In this document: positions 16,315 to 24,754 of the stretch, in pieces | How positions within the stretch are numbered: the stretch's first letter is position 1 | Layout: each line of letters begins with the position of its first letter | Origin: Paenibacillus borealis | Lineage (GTDB): Bacteria; Bacillota; Bacilli; Paenibacillales; Paenibacillaceae | Length of the DNA stretch: 64,000 nucleotides | Direction: 5' to 3' | Assembly: GCF_000758665.1 (NCBI RefSeq) | Contig: NZ_CP009285.1 | Coordinates: 4,030,001 to 4,094,000, forward strand | Made by a program: the position numbers and the translations under genes | Notes under the pieces: model-generated | Database searches by the model: none | The model's input: the letters and a program-made list of their open reading frames with translations, nothing else | What the model was told of the DNA's origin: nothing

Positions 16315-17229
16315 ATGCGAATTGAACCCAGAGAGCTCAGCTACAAGGAGTTTCCAGCATCGGCAGCGACAGCAGAGGGGATGAAAGTGCTGCCTATGAA
16401 TCCAGATGCGGTCTATTGCACCGTGCTGCATAATCATACCTATTGCGAGAGGGATGGTCTGCCCCTGCATATGCATCTGATACTACCGTCACAGCATGAA
16501 CGTCCGGATGCAACCTGGCCGCTGCTGGTGTTCGTGCAAGGTTCGGCATGGAGACAGCAGCATCTGGATGCGAATCTCGCACCGCTGTCCTGGATATCCA
16601 GGCAAGGCTACGCTGTCGCTATAGTGGAATACCGGCCGTCTGACATAGCACCGTTCCCCGCACAGATTCAGGATGCCAAAACAGCCATCCGTTATCTCCG
16701 GAAGCATGCCGGGCAGTTCAAGATTAACCCGGAAGAAATAGTTATCTGGGGCGATTCCTCTGGCGGACATACGGCAGTGATGACGGGAATAACCCCGCAA
16801 GACAAGACGCTCGATACGGATGTGTACGACGGATTTTCCTGCCAAGTGAAAGGTATCATCGACTACTACGGACCCGCAGATATTACCCGGATGAATGAGG
16901 CACATTCTACGATGGATCACTCAGGAGCAGATTCTCCCGAAGGCCTGTTGATCGGAGGACTTAATGTACTGGAGAATTTAGAGAAGGCATCACCTACCAT
17001 TATAATGAATCACATCTCCAAGGAAGTGGACATTCCGCCTATACTGATTATCCATGGCAATAAGGATCGTCTGGTTCCTTTTGAGCAAAGTGTGCTGCTG
17101 TACAATGACCTGAAGCAGAAGGGTAAGGATGTTGAGTTCTACAAAATAGAGGGCGCGGATCATGGCGGTCCGGATTTCTGGTCCGGTGAAGTGCTGGGTA
17201 TTGTTCAAGCTTTTATTACAAGACTATAA
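16315..17229 (+). CDS. Alpha/beta hydrolase, BD-FAE/esterase type, 304 aa
   Basis: PLLVFVQGSAWR (residues 69-80) takes the place of the HGGG oxyanion region. GDSSGGH has the nucleophile Ser148. The acid is probably Asp in HGNKDRLVP and the base His in GADHGG. This is the layout of the acetyl-xylan-esterase-like/kynurenine formamidase-like group. No signal peptide is present, so it is cytoplasmic. The open frame reaches up to a TTG at 16225, but ATG 16315 has GGAGG 9 nt before it. It is followed 15 nt later by a FAH-family gene; the pair may act on one degradation route by cleaving an ester or amide and then a C-C bond. Confidence 0.8.
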   Translation: MRIEPRELSYKEFPASAATAEGMKVLPMNPDAVYCTVLHNHTYCERDGLPLHMHLILPSQHERPDATWPLLVFVQGSAWRQQHLDANLAPLSWISRQGYAVAIVEYRPSDIAPFPAQIQDAKTAIRYLRKHAGQFKINPEEIVIWGDSSGGHTAVMTGITPQDKTLDTDVYDGFSCQVKGIIDYYGPADITRMNEAHSTMDHSGADSPEGLLIGGLNVLENLEKASPTIIMNHISKEVDIPPILIIHGNKDRLVPFEQSVLLYNDLKQKGKDVEFYKIEGADHGGPDFWSGEVLGIVQAFITRL

Positions 17230-17244
17230 AGGGGCAGCTTAGTT

Positions 17245-18150
17245 ATGAAAATACTATCCTATATTCAAGAGGGCGTTACCCGGCTGGGAGTACATACGGA
17301 AGCTGGCATATTGGATGTTGAACAAGCGTTAGCAGCGTCCGGTCTCGTGAAAGGGACAAGATCCTTAACACTGCAGGATTTGATTGCCGGAGGGCCGGAA
17401 ATTCTATCGCACCTTAACGGACTTGCCGTCCAAGCGGCAGGCGGAGTAGATGTGTCAGAATCCATAGCTCTGCTTGATGAATCCGCGCTGCAGCTTGCCC
17501 CTTGTGTCCAGAGTCCCGGTAAAATCATCTGTGTCGGTCTGAATTACCGCAAACATGCGGAAGAAACGAATGCCCCTATACCGCAGACGCCGATTCTGTT
17601 CAGCAAATTCAATAATGCTCTGGCAGCTCATCTGGAGCCGGTACCGCTGCCTGCTGCCTCGCAGAAAGTGGACTATGAAGCCGAGCTTGTAATCGTGATG
17701 GGGCGGACGGCCCGGAATGTCTCCAGGGAGGAAGCCTATAAGTACGTATACGGATACTGCTGTGGCAATGACCTCTCCGCCCGCGATCTGCAAATGCGGA
17801 CCCAGCAGTGGCTCCTGGGCAAAACCTGTGATAAATTCGCTCCGGTCGGCCCTTATCTCGTAACTGCCGATGAAGTGGGGGACCCGAACCGGCTTGCGAT
17901 TTCGTGTACCGTCAACGGTGAGCTTCGCCAATCGTCCAATACAGCCGATATGATCTTTAAGTGCGATGAGATGATCAGCTATATTTCACTGCATTTCACA
18001 CTGGAGCCGGGGGATATGATTATGACAGGTACTCCGGAAGGTGTTATGCTGGGGTATCCGCAGGAACAGCAGGTGTATCTGCAAGCAGGAGATACGGTAA
18101 CCGTGCAGATTGAGAAGCTGGGACAGTTGACGAATACAATGACTATTTAG
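17245..18150 (+). CDS. Fumarylacetoacetate hydrolase (FAH) family protein, 301 aa
   Basis: The FAH fold is clear: KIICVGLNYRKHAEE, PILFSKFNNALAAH, VDYEAELVIVMG with the metal-binding glutamates, GNDLSARDLQ and the end LEPGDMIMTGTPEGV. Members hydrolyse or decarboxylate beta-diketo acids such as fumarylpyruvate or oxaloacetate, using Mg2+ or Mn2+. An N-terminal 90-residue extension is the usual Rv2993c/YcgM-type lead. The gene is second in a two-gene operon with the alpha/beta hydrolase. The exact substrate is not readable. A strong terminator follows. Confidence 0.9.
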   Translation: MKILSYIQEGVTRLGVHTEAGILDVEQALAASGLVKGTRSLTLQDLIAGGPEILSHLNGLAVQAAGGVDVSESIALLDESALQLAPCVQSPGKIICVGLNYRKHAEETNAPIPQTPILFSKFNNALAAHLEPVPLPAASQKVDYEAELVIVMGRTARNVSREEAYKYVYGYCCGNDLSARDLQMRTQQWLLGKTCDKFAPVGPYLVTADEVGDPNRLAISCTVNGELRQSSNTADMIFKCDEMISYISLHFTLEPGDMIMTGTPEGVMLGYPQEQQVYLQAGDTVTVQIEKLGQLTNTMTI

Positions 18151-18196
18151 TATGGACTTGTCTTCTTCTGGTTGAATACTATACGGGTAATGATGG

Positions 18197-18228
18197 GGCC
18201 ATAAGCGGATGCCGCTTGTGGCCTTTTT
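18197..18228 (+). terminator. Terminator after the FAH gene
   Basis: GGCCATAAGCGG pairs with CCGCTTGTGGCC around ATG, followed by six T. Confidence 0.9.
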
Positions 18229-18336
18229 TACATGCCGGACGGGGCAGAATAAAAATGTAGCAGATCTTCACTAATCGTTCAAGATCAAGCTCTATCCGGA
18301 CAGACAACGGGGCATATCTATGTTAATATATGATAT

Positions 18337-18360
18337 GAATGAATAATATATTATTCATTC
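18337..18360. promoter_or_regulatory. 24-bp perfect palindromic operator, copy 1
   Basis: Half sites GAATGAATA and TATTCATTC are separated by ATATAT, and the whole 24 bp is a perfect palindrome. It lies 57 nt before the FMN reductase start. Its size and symmetry are those of a TetR-family operator. The same half sites with the same 6-bp spacer recur at 19192-19215. No TetR gene is near in the window. Confidence 0.7.
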
Positions 18361-18416
18361 ACAAACACGGCTCCACAATATAATTATTAACTCATCACTA
18401 CTCTGGAGGGACAGTC

Positions 18417-19193
18417 ATGAAGAAAGTCACAGCAATCATCGGTAATCAGCAAAAGCACGCCACGTACAGAGCAGTCTGCGAATTTGAAGCTCAGCTAAGA
18501 ACTTATGGGGAAATTGAGTTTGAGTACATTTTCCTGAAGGATTACAGACTTGAGTTCTGCCGGGGCTGCAAGGTCTGTTTCAGTAAAGGTGAAGAATTGT
18601 GCCCGCTCAAGGATGACCGGGATGTGCTGATCGGGAAGATGGAGAGCTCCGACGGTGTTATTATGGCTACTCCGAATTATGCATTCCATGTATCGGCATC
18701 GATGAAGAATCTGCTGGACCGCCTGGCTTATGTATTCCATCGGCCGCAGTTCTTCGGCAAGACTTATACAGCAATTGTCAACCAGGGAATACACGGCGGC
18801 AAGGGTATCGTCAAATATCTAAGCAGCATGGGGGAGAATCTGGGCTTCCAGGTGACCCAGGGCTGTGTGCTTCAGACAATGGAGCCGGTGACAGCAGCTG
18901 CACAGGAGAGAAATTCACAGGAAATCCGCAAGGCCGCCGCCAGATTCTACAAAGAACTTATGCGTCCGTCACCTCCGGCACCAACGCTGTTCAGACTGAT
19001 GCTGTTCCGGTTGTCCAGGACCAGTATTCATAACATGCTGGATGACAAGTCAAGAGATTACCGGCATTACAGGGATAACGGCTGGTTTGAGTCGGCTTAT
19101 TATTACACGGCAGCTCTGGGGCCCTTCAAAAGGCTGGCTGGACGTATATTTGATCTAATCGGAAGAAGAATGGCTAAGAATGCCGTGAAATGA
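18417..19193 (+). CDS. Flavodoxin-like NAD(P)H:FMN oxidoreductase, 258 aa
   Basis: The N-terminal half is a flavodoxin-like fold of the iron-sulfur-flavoprotein/NADPH-FMN reductase group: IIGNQQKHATYRAV, then FCRGCKVCFSKGEELCPLKDD with a Cys cluster, and the FMN loop ATPNYAFHVSASMKNLLDRLAY. The C-terminal 80 residues are basic and unique to this branch. It likely reduces FMN or a quinone with NAD(P)H in the cytoplasm. The ATG has GGAGGGA. A palindromic operator precedes it and a second copy overlaps its stop codon, tying it to the FMN-binding membrane protein that follows. Confidence 0.8.
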   Translation: MKKVTAIIGNQQKHATYRAVCEFEAQLRTYGEIEFEYIFLKDYRLEFCRGCKVCFSKGEELCPLKDDRDVLIGKMESSDGVIMATPNYAFHVSASMKNLLDRLAYVFHRPQFFGKTYTAIVNQGIHGGKGIVKYLSSMGENLGFQVTQGCVLQTMEPVTAAAQERNSQEIRKAAARFYKELMRPSPPAPTLFRLMLFRLSRTSIHNMLDDKSRDYRHYRDNGWFESAYYYTAALGPFKRLAGRIFDLIGRRMAKNAVK

Positions 19194-19215
19194 ATGAATA
19201 CAGTTATATTCATTC
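19192..19215. promoter_or_regulatory. Palindromic operator, copy 2
   Basis: GAATGAATA-N6-TATTCATTC, the same half sites and spacer length as at 18337-18360, but with CAGTTA in the centre. It covers the stop of the FMN reductase and ends 5 nt before AGGAGG of the next gene. A repressor bound here could block an internal promoter or act as a roadblock. Confidence 0.7.
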
Positions 19216-19232
19216 ACAAAAGGAGGATTGAA

Positions 19233-19652
19233 GTGAAGTCAAGGTGGAAACGAAACCTGCTCATTGTGTGTATTTCTGTAATTATTATTGTATTGGCAGG
19301 CTTAGCTGCAGGATGGCTATTCACGGAGAAAGAGCACCGCGAAGCCAGAAATGTTCAAATTGCTGAAGTGGATTTCAAACAGCTGCATGCAGGAGATTAT
19401 ATTGGTGAATATGCAGGCGGGATGTATAAGTGGAGGGCGAATAAGGTTCAGGTAACCGTCACAGCGCAGAAGGTTACAGCGATTAAGCTGCTGGAGCATT
19501 CGAAGAATCAGCCGGATACTTCTGCTGAGGAGTTATTCAGCAGAGTGATCCGGGCTCAATCGCTGCAGGTGGACAGTATCAGCGGTGCCTCGCTTACGAG
19601 CAAAGCCTATCTTAAAGCGATAGAAGATGCTCTAGATCAAGCTCAGCGGTAA
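19233..19652 (+). CDS. Membrane-anchored FMN-binding domain protein, 139 aa
   Basis: One N-terminal membrane helix (LLIVCISVIIIVLAGLAAGWLF) is followed by an extracellular domain with IGEYAGGMYKW, KVQVTVTAQKVTAIKLLEH and DSISGASLTSKAYLKAIEDAL. The last block is the FMN-binding motif of the NqrC/RnfG/PplA group, in which a Ser/Thr can be linked covalently to FMN. GTG 19233 is taken as start because AGGAGG lies 6 nt before it; the frame opening at 19194 would run through the operator. With the FMN reductase upstream it probably forms an electron-transfer pair at the membrane. Confidence 0.8.
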   Translation: MKSRWKRNLLIVCISVIIIVLAGLAAGWLFTEKEHREARNVQIAEVDFKQLHAGDYIGEYAGGMYKWRANKVQVTVTAQKVTAIKLLEHSKNQPDTSAEELFSRVIRAQSLQVDSISGASLTSKAYLKAIEDALDQAQR

Positions 19653-19713
19653 AAAGCTTCAACCAACGCCCGGGATGACTGACTTGGCTGACGCTACTTC
19701 AATAACGTCACAG

Positions 19714-20397
19714 TTAAGAAGCTTCTGCCGCCGGAAGGATAGGGGTTCGTGCCGGAGCTTTGGCCGGAGCAGCGAAGCGGCTTTTGAACAAATGAATAAT
19801 GAACGACAGGATGACAATCGAAAGAACGGAGTAGACACCCTTGAACAGTCCGATAGAGTAGAACGAACCGGCGATGATCAGACCGTCAAGCACAAACATG
19901 ACTTTCCCCGGATTCCAGCCGAATTTCTTATGGAAAAAGAGTGCCAGGATATTGCTACCGCCCAGCGATGAGCCGTTCAGGAACAAGTAAGCCATCCCAA
20001 GACCCATGATCGAGCCGCCTATTGCTGCTCCGAACCAGCCCGGAAGAACGAATTCAGGCAAGCGGGCAGCTGCAGCCGACATCAGGCTTAAGGAAGAGAC
20101 AGCGAACAGAGTGGATACGGTGAATTTCCAGCCCATTTTGAACAGGGACAGCACATAAAAGGGGATGTTGACCAGGCAATACATAATGGAGAACGAGCTG
20201 CCCAGCCAATAGGATAAACTGAGTGACAAACCTACGGTTCCTCCGGTGATGATCTCTGAACGTTTGAGGATTAGTATACCTATACTCACGATAAATGTAC
20301 CCAGCAGCACCTTGAGAATTTGCAGTATTCCTTGTTGTAATCTCTGGTTGGCCCGGATTTTTCTTTGCTCAGTGAACTCCAGTTTAATTGTATTCAT
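19714..20397 (-). CDS. YitT-family membrane protein lacking the DUF2179 domain, 227 aa
   Basis: The protein has about five membrane helices and the YitT signature: LLGTFIVSIGILILKRSEIITGGTVGLSLSL near the N-terminus and GSSLGGSNILALFFHKK in the middle. Full-length YitT proteins carry a cytoplasmic DUF2179 domain at the C-terminus; this one stops after the last helix with an Ala-Pro-rich tail, so it is a short form. ATG 20397 has GGAGTGAG upstream on the minus strand; the open frame extends 26 codons further without support. It converges on the FMN-binding gene. The transport role is unknown. Confidence 0.8.
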   Translation of the reverse strand: MNTIKLEFTEQRKIRANQRLQQGILQILKVLLGTFIVSIGILILKRSEIITGGTVGLSLSLSYWLGSSFSIMYCLVNIPFYVLSLFKMGWKFTVSTLFAVSSLSLMSAAAARLPEFVLPGWFGAAIGGSIMGLGMAYLFLNGSSLGGSNILALFFHKKFGWNPGKVMFVLDGLIIAGSFYSIGLFKGVYSVLSIVILSFIIHLFKSRFAAPAKAPARTPILPAAEAS

Positions 20398-20685
20398 GTC
20401 AGGTATGCTCACTCCATATCTATATTGAATCATTGTTATGATTATAAAGGGAGTTTGAAAATCCGGCAAAAACATGCATTGCTGCGCATCCGCTGGTGCG
20501 CGTATCCACTTTAATATAGTAAAGCGATGTATGATTTATATGGAGTTTCAGGGTTGTTTCGATTAGCGGGTGCTGGTGACATGTCTACAACTCTTGAAAT
20601 AGAGGCTGTTAGAAGACAAGGAAATGCATGTTATATTTACTCACTTCAATTTTCGCTTAAATGATAGAACCATAAAGTTGGCCTG
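20398..20685. other. Intergenic region upstream of the YitT gene
   Basis: Nothing coding was seen on either strand. It should hold the YitT promoter (minus strand), but no strong hexamer pair was identified. An A+T-rich segment lies around 20505-20545. Confidence 0.4.
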
Positions 20686-20732
20686 CAAAAAAAGAGCTAT
20701 GCCCGCTGCCGTGGCAGAAGTCATAGCTCTTT
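20686..20732 (-). terminator. Terminator downstream of the SHOCT gene
   Basis: On the minus strand GAGCTATG and CATAGCTC form the outer stem, with CTGCC/GGCAG inside, followed by seven T. It ends the minus-strand transcript of the SHOCT gene. Confidence 0.8.
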
Positions 20733-20750
20733 ATGGAGTATGATAGAAAC

Positions 20751-20928
20751 TTAGCCGTTAAGCAGCTCAGATTTCTTGCGGTCAAATTCCTCTTGTGTAA
20801 TTACGCCCATATCCAGCAGCTGCTTGAATTTCAGCAGTTCATCCGCGATACTGAATTTCTCCGGAGCCGCAGCAGGAGTAGCTGCCGGCTCTGGCTTCGA
20901 ATCAAATCCTAAGTCAAACGTTTGTCAT
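20751..20928 (-). pseudogene. SHOCT-domain small protein with a frameshift at the start codon
   Basis: On the minus strand the frame ending at 20751 reads FDLGFDSKPEPAATPAAAPEK and then FSIADELLKFKQLLDMGVIT followed by QEEFDRKKSELLNG, a clear SHOCT (short C-terminal) domain. It is open back to about 20924 but has no start codon. ATG 20926-20928 with RBS AAGGAG at spacing 7 is exactly one base out of frame: it reads MTNV then stops. Removing the single base at 20925 would give M-Q-T-F-D and a complete 59-residue protein. This is either a real frameshift, a sequencing error, or an unusual start. A terminator follows. Confidence 0.65.
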
Positions 20929-21027
20929 CTCAAATCTCCTTAGAATCGGTTTGCAAAAATTTTCTACTCTACAATATTCGGCACCGCCTGCGGATCACCT
21001 CCTAAATGCTGCCATAAATCAGCTCAT

Positions 21028-21092
21028 CTTAATGTAATCTTAATGCCACAGCCAATTCCATAATGTCATGCTGATTGTGCACATGCTATACT
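21028..21092 (+). promoter_or_regulatory. Predicted KdpE box and promoter of kdpD
   Basis: CTTAATG occurs at 21028-21034 and again at 21039-21045 (11-bp period, as for OmpR-type dimers). TATACT at 21087-21092 with TG one base upstream is an extended -10, starting 42 nt after the second heptamer. The -35 (about 21064) is poor, as expected for an activated promoter. The same geometry recurs at 24652 and 25077. Confidence 0.7.
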
Positions 21093-21154
21093 GACGCTAC
21101 AAGAAATAGTACCCATGCTCGGCATGATGTCCATATAGGAAAGGAACCATTCGA

Positions 21155-23815
21155 ATGGCAGGATATACACCGGCAGAGAAAAGGCGGGGCAGGCTGAAAA
21201 TATTCTTCGGATACGCACCGGGAGCAGGTAAAACATGCGCTATGCTCTATGCTGCCCATGAAGAACAAAAGGAAGGCCTTCAGGTGGTCGCGGGCTTTAT
21301 CGAGTCTCATGACAGAGCTGATACGGCGGAGCTGTTGTCCGGGCTGGAGCTGCTTCCACCGCTGGAATTGCCCATTAACGGAGAACTGGTCCGGGAGTTT
21401 GATATTGACCTCGCGATCCGCAGAAGACCGGAGCTGATCCTGGTCGATGATCTCGCCCACACTAATGCTCCGGGAGGCCGCCACAAAAGAAGATATCAGG
21501 ATGTGGAGGAGCTGCTGCGGTCTGGAATTAACGTATACACGACGGTAAATGTTGAGCATATAGAAAGTCTGACCGATGTCGTGACCTCCATTACGGGGAT
21601 CCCTGTGCTGGAGCGTATTCCAGACAGCGTATTTGACCGTGCGGATCTGGTGGAGTTCGTTGATGTAGGACCTGGCGATCTGATCGACCGTTTGAATAAA
21701 GGCCGCATTTATCCGGATGAACAGCTGCAGCAGAAGCATGCCGGTTTGTTTATCCCCGAAAAACTGCTTGCCCTCCGGGAAATTGCTCTGCGCTATACTG
21801 CTGACCAGCTGAACAGAATTGCCGTACAGCTCGGGGAGAAGGCGGCTAGTGCAACCTTTTATACAAAAGATCATATATTGGTCTGCCTGTCGTCAGCAAT
21901 CTCCAGTAAGAAGGTAATCCGCACCGCGGCCAGAATGGCCGACGCTCTGCATGGAACGTTCACGGCACTCTATGTGGAAACGTCGAGGACGAAAGAATTA
22001 ACTGCCAAGAACAAGGCAGAGCTGCGTGAGAATCTAAGACTGGCGGAGCAGCTCGGAGCACAGGTCGCGACGGTGTATGGAGAGGATGTTCCCGGGCAAA
22101 TTGCCGAATATGCCAAAACAAGCCGGGTCTCCAAAATCGTTCTGGGACGTTCGCAGCATAAGAACCGCTGGCCGGCTAAATCTAATATTGTCGACAAGCT
22201 GACGGCTTCTGCTCCGAATATCGATATTTATATTATTCCGGATAACGGTCCATCCTTGTACAAAAGGTTCCCGCAATATGCGAGATCTCCGCTTCTGACT
22301 CTGGCTGATACCGGCAAAACCCTGGGCATTCTGGTGGTTTGTACTTTAATCGGGTTGTGGTTCAAGCATCTTGGCTTCAGTGAAGCGAATATCATTACCG
22401 TATATATTCTGGGTGTTCTGCTGGATGCGATGGTTACGAAAGGGCGGCTGTACAGCGGGGTTACTTCGATTTTGAGTGTCCTCGTCTTCAATTATTTCTT
22501 TACAGCTCCTTACTTCTCCCTGCAGGCCTATGATTCCGGTTACCCGGTGACTTTTCTGGTCATGTTCTCAGCCTCGTTCATTACGAGCACATTGACTTTG
22601 CGGGTCAAGGAACAAGCCAGGGAATCAGCGCAAAAGGCTTACCGTACCGAGGTTCTGCTGGAGACAAGCCGGAAGTTGCAGCAGGCCAAGGATACCCCGG
22701 CGATCATCAATGAGACGGCACTGCAGATGGTCAAGCTGCTGGACCGCAGCATTATTATCTATGAGGTGGTGGAGGGTGAGCTTGCCGAGCCGCTGATTTT
22801 TGCCAAAGAAGAATCTGCAGTTGATCCGCAGCGCTATACGCTCCACGATGAACGCAAGGTTGTGGAGTGGGTGCTGCAGAATAATAAACGGGCAGGAGCA
22901 TCCACGGATACGTTCTCGGCAGCTCATTGTCTGTATCATGCGGTGCGCGGAGGGGATACGGTTTTTGCGGTGGCGGGTATTGTCATGGATGAGGAAGAAC
23001 CGCTGGAGGTTTTTGAGAAAAGCCTGATGATTGCCATGCTGGGGGAATGTGCCCTCGCACTGGAGAAAGACAAGCTGAACGAGAAGCAAAAAGAAATCTC
23101 CCTGCAAATCCAGCAGGAACAGCTGCGGACCAATCTGCTGCGGGGCATTTCCCATGATCTGCGCACCCCGCTTACGAGTATTTCCGGCAATGCGGGGATA
23201 CTGATCGGCAACTCGATGGTCTTAAATGAAGAGCAGAAGAAAGAGCTGTATAACGACATCTACGATGATTCCATGTGGCTGATCAATCTGGTAGAGAATC
23301 TGCTGTCCATTACCCGGATCGATAACGGCGCCCTTCACCTGAATTTTCAGGCGGAGCTGCTGGAGGAAGTGATTGCCGAAGCCATGCTGCATGTAAACCG
23401 CAATAAGGATGAGCATCATATTGTGATCCGGCTGGAGGATGAGCTGCTCATGGCCAGAATGGATTCACGGCTGATTATTCAGGTGATCATCAACCTGGTA
23501 GATAATGCGATTAAATATACTCAGGCCGGGTCGCATATAACGGTATCTGCCAGACGAGAGGATGGCTTGGTTGTAGTAGAGGTAGCGGATGACGGCCCGG
23601 GAATCTCAGCTGAAGCCAAAGCCAAGGTGTTCGAAATGTTCTACACGGCAGACAACGTGCGCGGGGACGGCAGGCGAGGATTAGGCCTCGGGCTGGCACT
23701 CTGCAAGTCCATCATCCACGCCCATGGCGGCAATATTGAATTACGAGATCATGCACCGCAGGGGACGGTATTCAGCTTCACCCTGCTGGCAGAAGAGGTG
23801 AACGTCCATGAATAA
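21155..23815 (+). CDS. kdpD: KdpD sensor histidine kinase, 886 aa
   Basis: The N-terminal KdpD domain has Walker A GYAPGAGKT (19-27) and VDDLAHTN (97-104). A USP domain follows (about 245-370) with FTALY at 269-273; this matches part of the motif reported for c-di-AMP binding in staphylococcal KdpD. Four membrane helices (about 388-490), a GAF-like region, then HisKA with ISHDLRTPLT (His667) and a full HATPase (NLVDNAIKY, DDGPGIS, GLGLGLALCK) complete the protein. It senses low potassium or turgor and phosphorylates KdpE. The length is normal for full KdpD. kdpE starts within its last codons (8-nt overlap). Confidence 0.95.
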   Translation: MAGYTPAEKRRGRLKIFFGYAPGAGKTCAMLYAAHEEQKEGLQVVAGFIESHDRADTAELLSGLELLPPLELPINGELVREFDIDLAIRRRPELILVDDLAHTNAPGGRHKRRYQDVEELLRSGINVYTTVNVEHIESLTDVVTSITGIPVLERIPDSVFDRADLVEFVDVGPGDLIDRLNKGRIYPDEQLQQKHAGLFIPEKLLALREIALRYTADQLNRIAVQLGEKAASATFYTKDHILVCLSSAISSKKVIRTAARMADALHGTFTALYVETSRTKELTAKNKAELRENLRLAEQLGAQVATVYGEDVPGQIAEYAKTSRVSKIVLGRSQHKNRWPAKSNIVDKLTASAPNIDIYIIPDNGPSLYKRFPQYARSPLLTLADTGKTLGILVVCTLIGLWFKHLGFSEANIITVYILGVLLDAMVTKGRLYSGVTSILSVLVFNYFFTAPYFSLQAYDSGYPVTFLVMFSASFITSTLTLRVKEQARESAQKAYRTEVLLETSRKLQQAKDTPAIINETALQMVKLLDRSIIIYEVVEGELAEPLIFAKEESAVDPQRYTLHDERKVVEWVLQNNKRAGASTDTFSAAHCLYHAVRGGDTVFAVAGIVMDEEEPLEVFEKSLMIAMLGECALALEKDKLNEKQKEISLQIQQEQLRTNLLRGISHDLRTPLTSISGNAGILIGNSMVLNEEQKKELYNDIYDDSMWLINLVENLLSITRIDNGALHLNFQAELLEEVIAEAMLHVNRNKDEHHIVIRLEDELLMARMDSRLIIQVIINLVDNAIKYTQAGSHITVSARREDGLVVVEVADDGPGISAEAKAKVFEMFYTADNVRGDGRRGLGLGLALCKSIIHAHGGNIELRDHAPQGTVFSFTLLAEEVNVHE

Positions 23816-24524
23816 ACCTATGATTCTTGTGGTAGAAGATGACAAACCAATCCGCAAGCTCATTACAACGACACTGGAGACCCAAGGCTATAAATATCAT
23901 ACGGCGGAAACGGGTGAAGCTTCGATTCTGGAGGCTGTGTCCAGTCAGCCGGATATCATGATTCTGGATTTGGGACTGCCTGATATGGATGGTGTCGATA
24001 TTATCCGGAAAGTCCGGGCCTGGTCCAATATTCCAATTATTGTGGTCAGTGCGCGCAGTGAAGACCGGGACAAGATTGAAGCGCTGGATGCCGGGGCAGA
24101 TGATTATCTGACCAAGCCTTTTAGCGTGGAGGAGCTGCTGGCCAGACTGCGGGTTAGTCTGCGCCGGATCCGGGGGGACAGCGAGAAGCTGATGAAGGAT
24201 GCGTCTGTGTTTACCAACGGGAATTTGCGGATCGATTACTCGGCGGGCTGCGTCTGGCTGGATGAAGAAGAAATCCACTTGACGCCGATTGAATATAAGC
24301 TGCTGTGCCTGCTGGCCAAGAACGTAGGTAAGGTTCTGACCCATAATTACATCCTGCATGAAATCTGGGGCAGCCATACGTATGATATTCCGGCACTGCG
24401 TGTGTTTATGGCTACGCTGCGGAAGAAAATTGAGAGTACACCCTCGCAGCCAAAGTACATCCAGACGCATATTGGTGTCGGTTACCGGATGCTGCAGGTG
24501 GGTGACGACAGCAAGGTCATCTGA
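23808..24524 (+). CDS. kdpE: KdpE response regulator, OmpR family, 238 aa
   Basis: The receiver domain has the acidic pair EDD near residues 9-11, phospho-acceptor Asp in IMILDLGLPDMDG, and Lys in DYLTKPFSVEELLAR. The C-terminal winged helix (about 135-235: IHLTPIEYKLLCLLAKNVGKVLTH, VRM-like ALRVFMATLRKKIE, IGVGYRM) binds DNA. It overlaps kdpD by 8 nt, so translation is coupled. Its likely targets are the three CTTAATG repeats before kdpD, the small membrane gene at 24755 and kdpF. A hairpin follows the stop. Confidence 0.95.
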   Translation: MNKPMILVVEDDKPIRKLITTTLETQGYKYHTAETGEASILEAVSSQPDIMILDLGLPDMDGVDIIRKVRAWSNIPIIVVSARSEDRDKIEALDAGADDYLTKPFSVEELLARLRVSLRRIRGDSEKLMKDASVFTNGNLRIDYSAGCVWLDEEEIHLTPIEYKLLCLLAKNVGKVLTHNYILHEIWGSHTYDIPALRVFMATLRKKIESTPSQPKYIQTHIGVGYRMLQVGDDSKVI

Positions 24525-24568
24525 ATCTGCAAGCGGAAACCGCATAGCACCGGTTCAAAATAACATTC

Positions 24569-24601
24569 ATAACCATGTCCTTAACGGGCATGGTTATTTG
24601 T
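24569..24601 (+). terminator. Hairpin terminator after kdpE
   Basis: ATAACCATGTCC pairs with GGGCATGGTTAT around TTAAC, followed by TTGTCG. The T run is weak, so it may be leaky. It separates kdpDE from the next promoter. Confidence 0.6.
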
Positions 24602-24651
24602 CGTTCTGCGATAGGGGGGCAGGTGGCTGGAGCAAGGAATCTAACGAACAT

Positions 24652-24716
24652 TTTAACGCTATCTTTATCCGCTGAAGCAAACCCTAATCCTGAATTAACG
24701 GCGGGAATGGTACGCT
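24652..24716 (+). promoter_or_regulatory. Predicted KdpE box and promoter of the small membrane gene
   Basis: Two degenerate heptamers, TTTAACG (24652) and CTTTATC (24663), have the 11-bp period; the extended -10 TGGTACGCT has its hexamer at 24711-24716, again 42 nt after the second heptamer. The segment from the boxes to beyond the -10 is a near copy of 25077-25155. Confidence 0.65.
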
Positions 24717-24754
24717 GTACCGGAAGTGATACGCAGGGAAAGAAGGCAATGTTA

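Noticed and set aside
23778..24545. Minus-strand frame of 255 codons opposite kdpE
   Set aside because: Shadow of kdpE; no RBS and no domain.
24575..24754. N-terminal extension of the small kdp-locus membrane gene
   Set aside because: It runs through the predicted KdpE box and -10, so it is promoter sequence rather than coding.
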